Assembly (NCBI GenBank): GCA_028692515.1
Contig: JAQUXG010000140.1
Coordinates: 1-5,195, forward strand
DNA: 5,195 nt
Direction: 5' to 3'
Source of the DNA: Kiritimatiellales bacterium
GTDB lineage: Bacteria; Verrucomicrobiota; Kiritimatiellia; Kiritimatiellales; Tichowtungiaceae
How positions within the stretch are numbered: position 1 is the first letter of the stretch; the number at the start of each line of letters is the position of its first letter. Of the stretch, positions 5,003 to 5,195 are shown one piece after another. Made by a program: the position numbers and the translations under genes. The notes below the pieces were generated by a model. That model was not told where the DNA came from, did not search any database, and saw only the letters and a list, made by a program, of their open reading frames with translations.

Positions 5003-5195
5003 ATGAAAAAGTGCCCGTTTTGCGCTGAGGAGATTCAGAATGATGCTGTTCTATGCCATTTCAGCGGACAGTTTCTGTTGCAGAAGAAAAGCGTGCCATG
5101 GTATCTGCGGCCCGGCGGGCTGGTTACCGCCGTGCTTTGCGGCGGACCTCTTGCCATTCCGCTGTTCTGGGTTCACCCGAACTTCAGTCTTCGCA
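5003..5195 (+). CDS. Zinc-ribbon plus membrane-segment protein (partial, cut by window end)
   Basis: An open frame starts at ATG 5003 and runs off the window, giving 64 residues. The N-terminus M-K-K-C-P-F-C-A-E-E-I-Q is the hallmark of short zinc-ribbon proteins: Cys4 and Cys7 form the first knuckle. The second knuckle should read C-x-x-C-G but reads C18-H-F-S21-G, so one expected cysteine is a serine. After a short linker, W-Y-L-R-P-G (33-38) and the hydrophobic stretch 39-57, with G-P-L-A-I-P-L-F-W (48-56), match small proteins combining a zinc ribbon with a membrane segment; residues from 58 (H-P-N-F-S) also fit. The function of such proteins is unknown. A weak GAGGTG lies 13 nt upstream of the ATG; the in-frame GTG at 4988 is followed at once by TAG, so ATG 5003 is the only reasonable start. 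It is 93 nt downstream of the LptF/LptG gene and may be a separate unit. Confidence 0.75.
   Translation, partial: MKKCPFCAEEIQNDAVLCHFSGQFLLQKKSVPWYLRPGGLVTAVLCGGPLAIPLFWVHPNFSLR

Overview
The window reads as an ordinary stretch of bacterial chromosome: a little above half GC by eye, short intergenic gaps, and housekeeping or conserved genes in several small transcription units. An LptF/LptG-type lipopolysaccharide export permease and a putative lipoprotein point to a Gram-negative (diderm) cell. The combination of TTCCAA-NNN-TTGGAA palindromes, degenerate 7-bp tandem repeats and ATCCGTG-type 10-bp repeats makes me suspect the PVC superphylum (Kiritimatiellota, Verrucomicrobiota or Lentisphaerota). 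That is inference from general familiarity, not a search result.

Layout. (1) Positions 24-1331, plus strand: a small rhodanese-domain lipoprotein, then after 9 nt a membrane-anchored endonuclease/exonuclease/phosphatase (EEP) family protein. (2) Positions 1418-1750, plus strand: a short stand-alone WYL-like protein. (3) Positions 1756-2755, minus strand: a DUF167/YggU-family protein followed by a glyoxalase II-like metallo-beta-lactamase-fold hydrolase, which converges on the WYL gene with only 5 nt between the stop codons. (4) Positions 2756-2892: a divergent intergenic region holding two adjacent short-period tandem repeats. (5) Positions 2893-4909, plus strand: folD, then after 4 nt an LptF/LptG-family permease. 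(6) From 5003 to the window edge: the start of a small zinc-ribbon plus membrane-segment protein, cut off by the window end.

The genes do not form one pathway. FolD supplies one-carbon folates. The LptF/LptG protein belongs to the lipopolysaccharide exporter. The MBL-fold enzyme is probably a thioesterase or glyoxalase II-like hydrolase. The rhodanese and EEP proteins probably act at or outside the inner membrane.

I found no CRISPR array, tRNA, rRNA, insertion sequence, phage gene or recognisable defence or toxin system. The most unusual signal is a cluster of three TTCCAA-NNN-TTGGAA palindromes inside the MBL-fold gene. They coincide with what looks like a short extra segment in the protein, as though a genome-wide repeat has been accommodated in a coding region.
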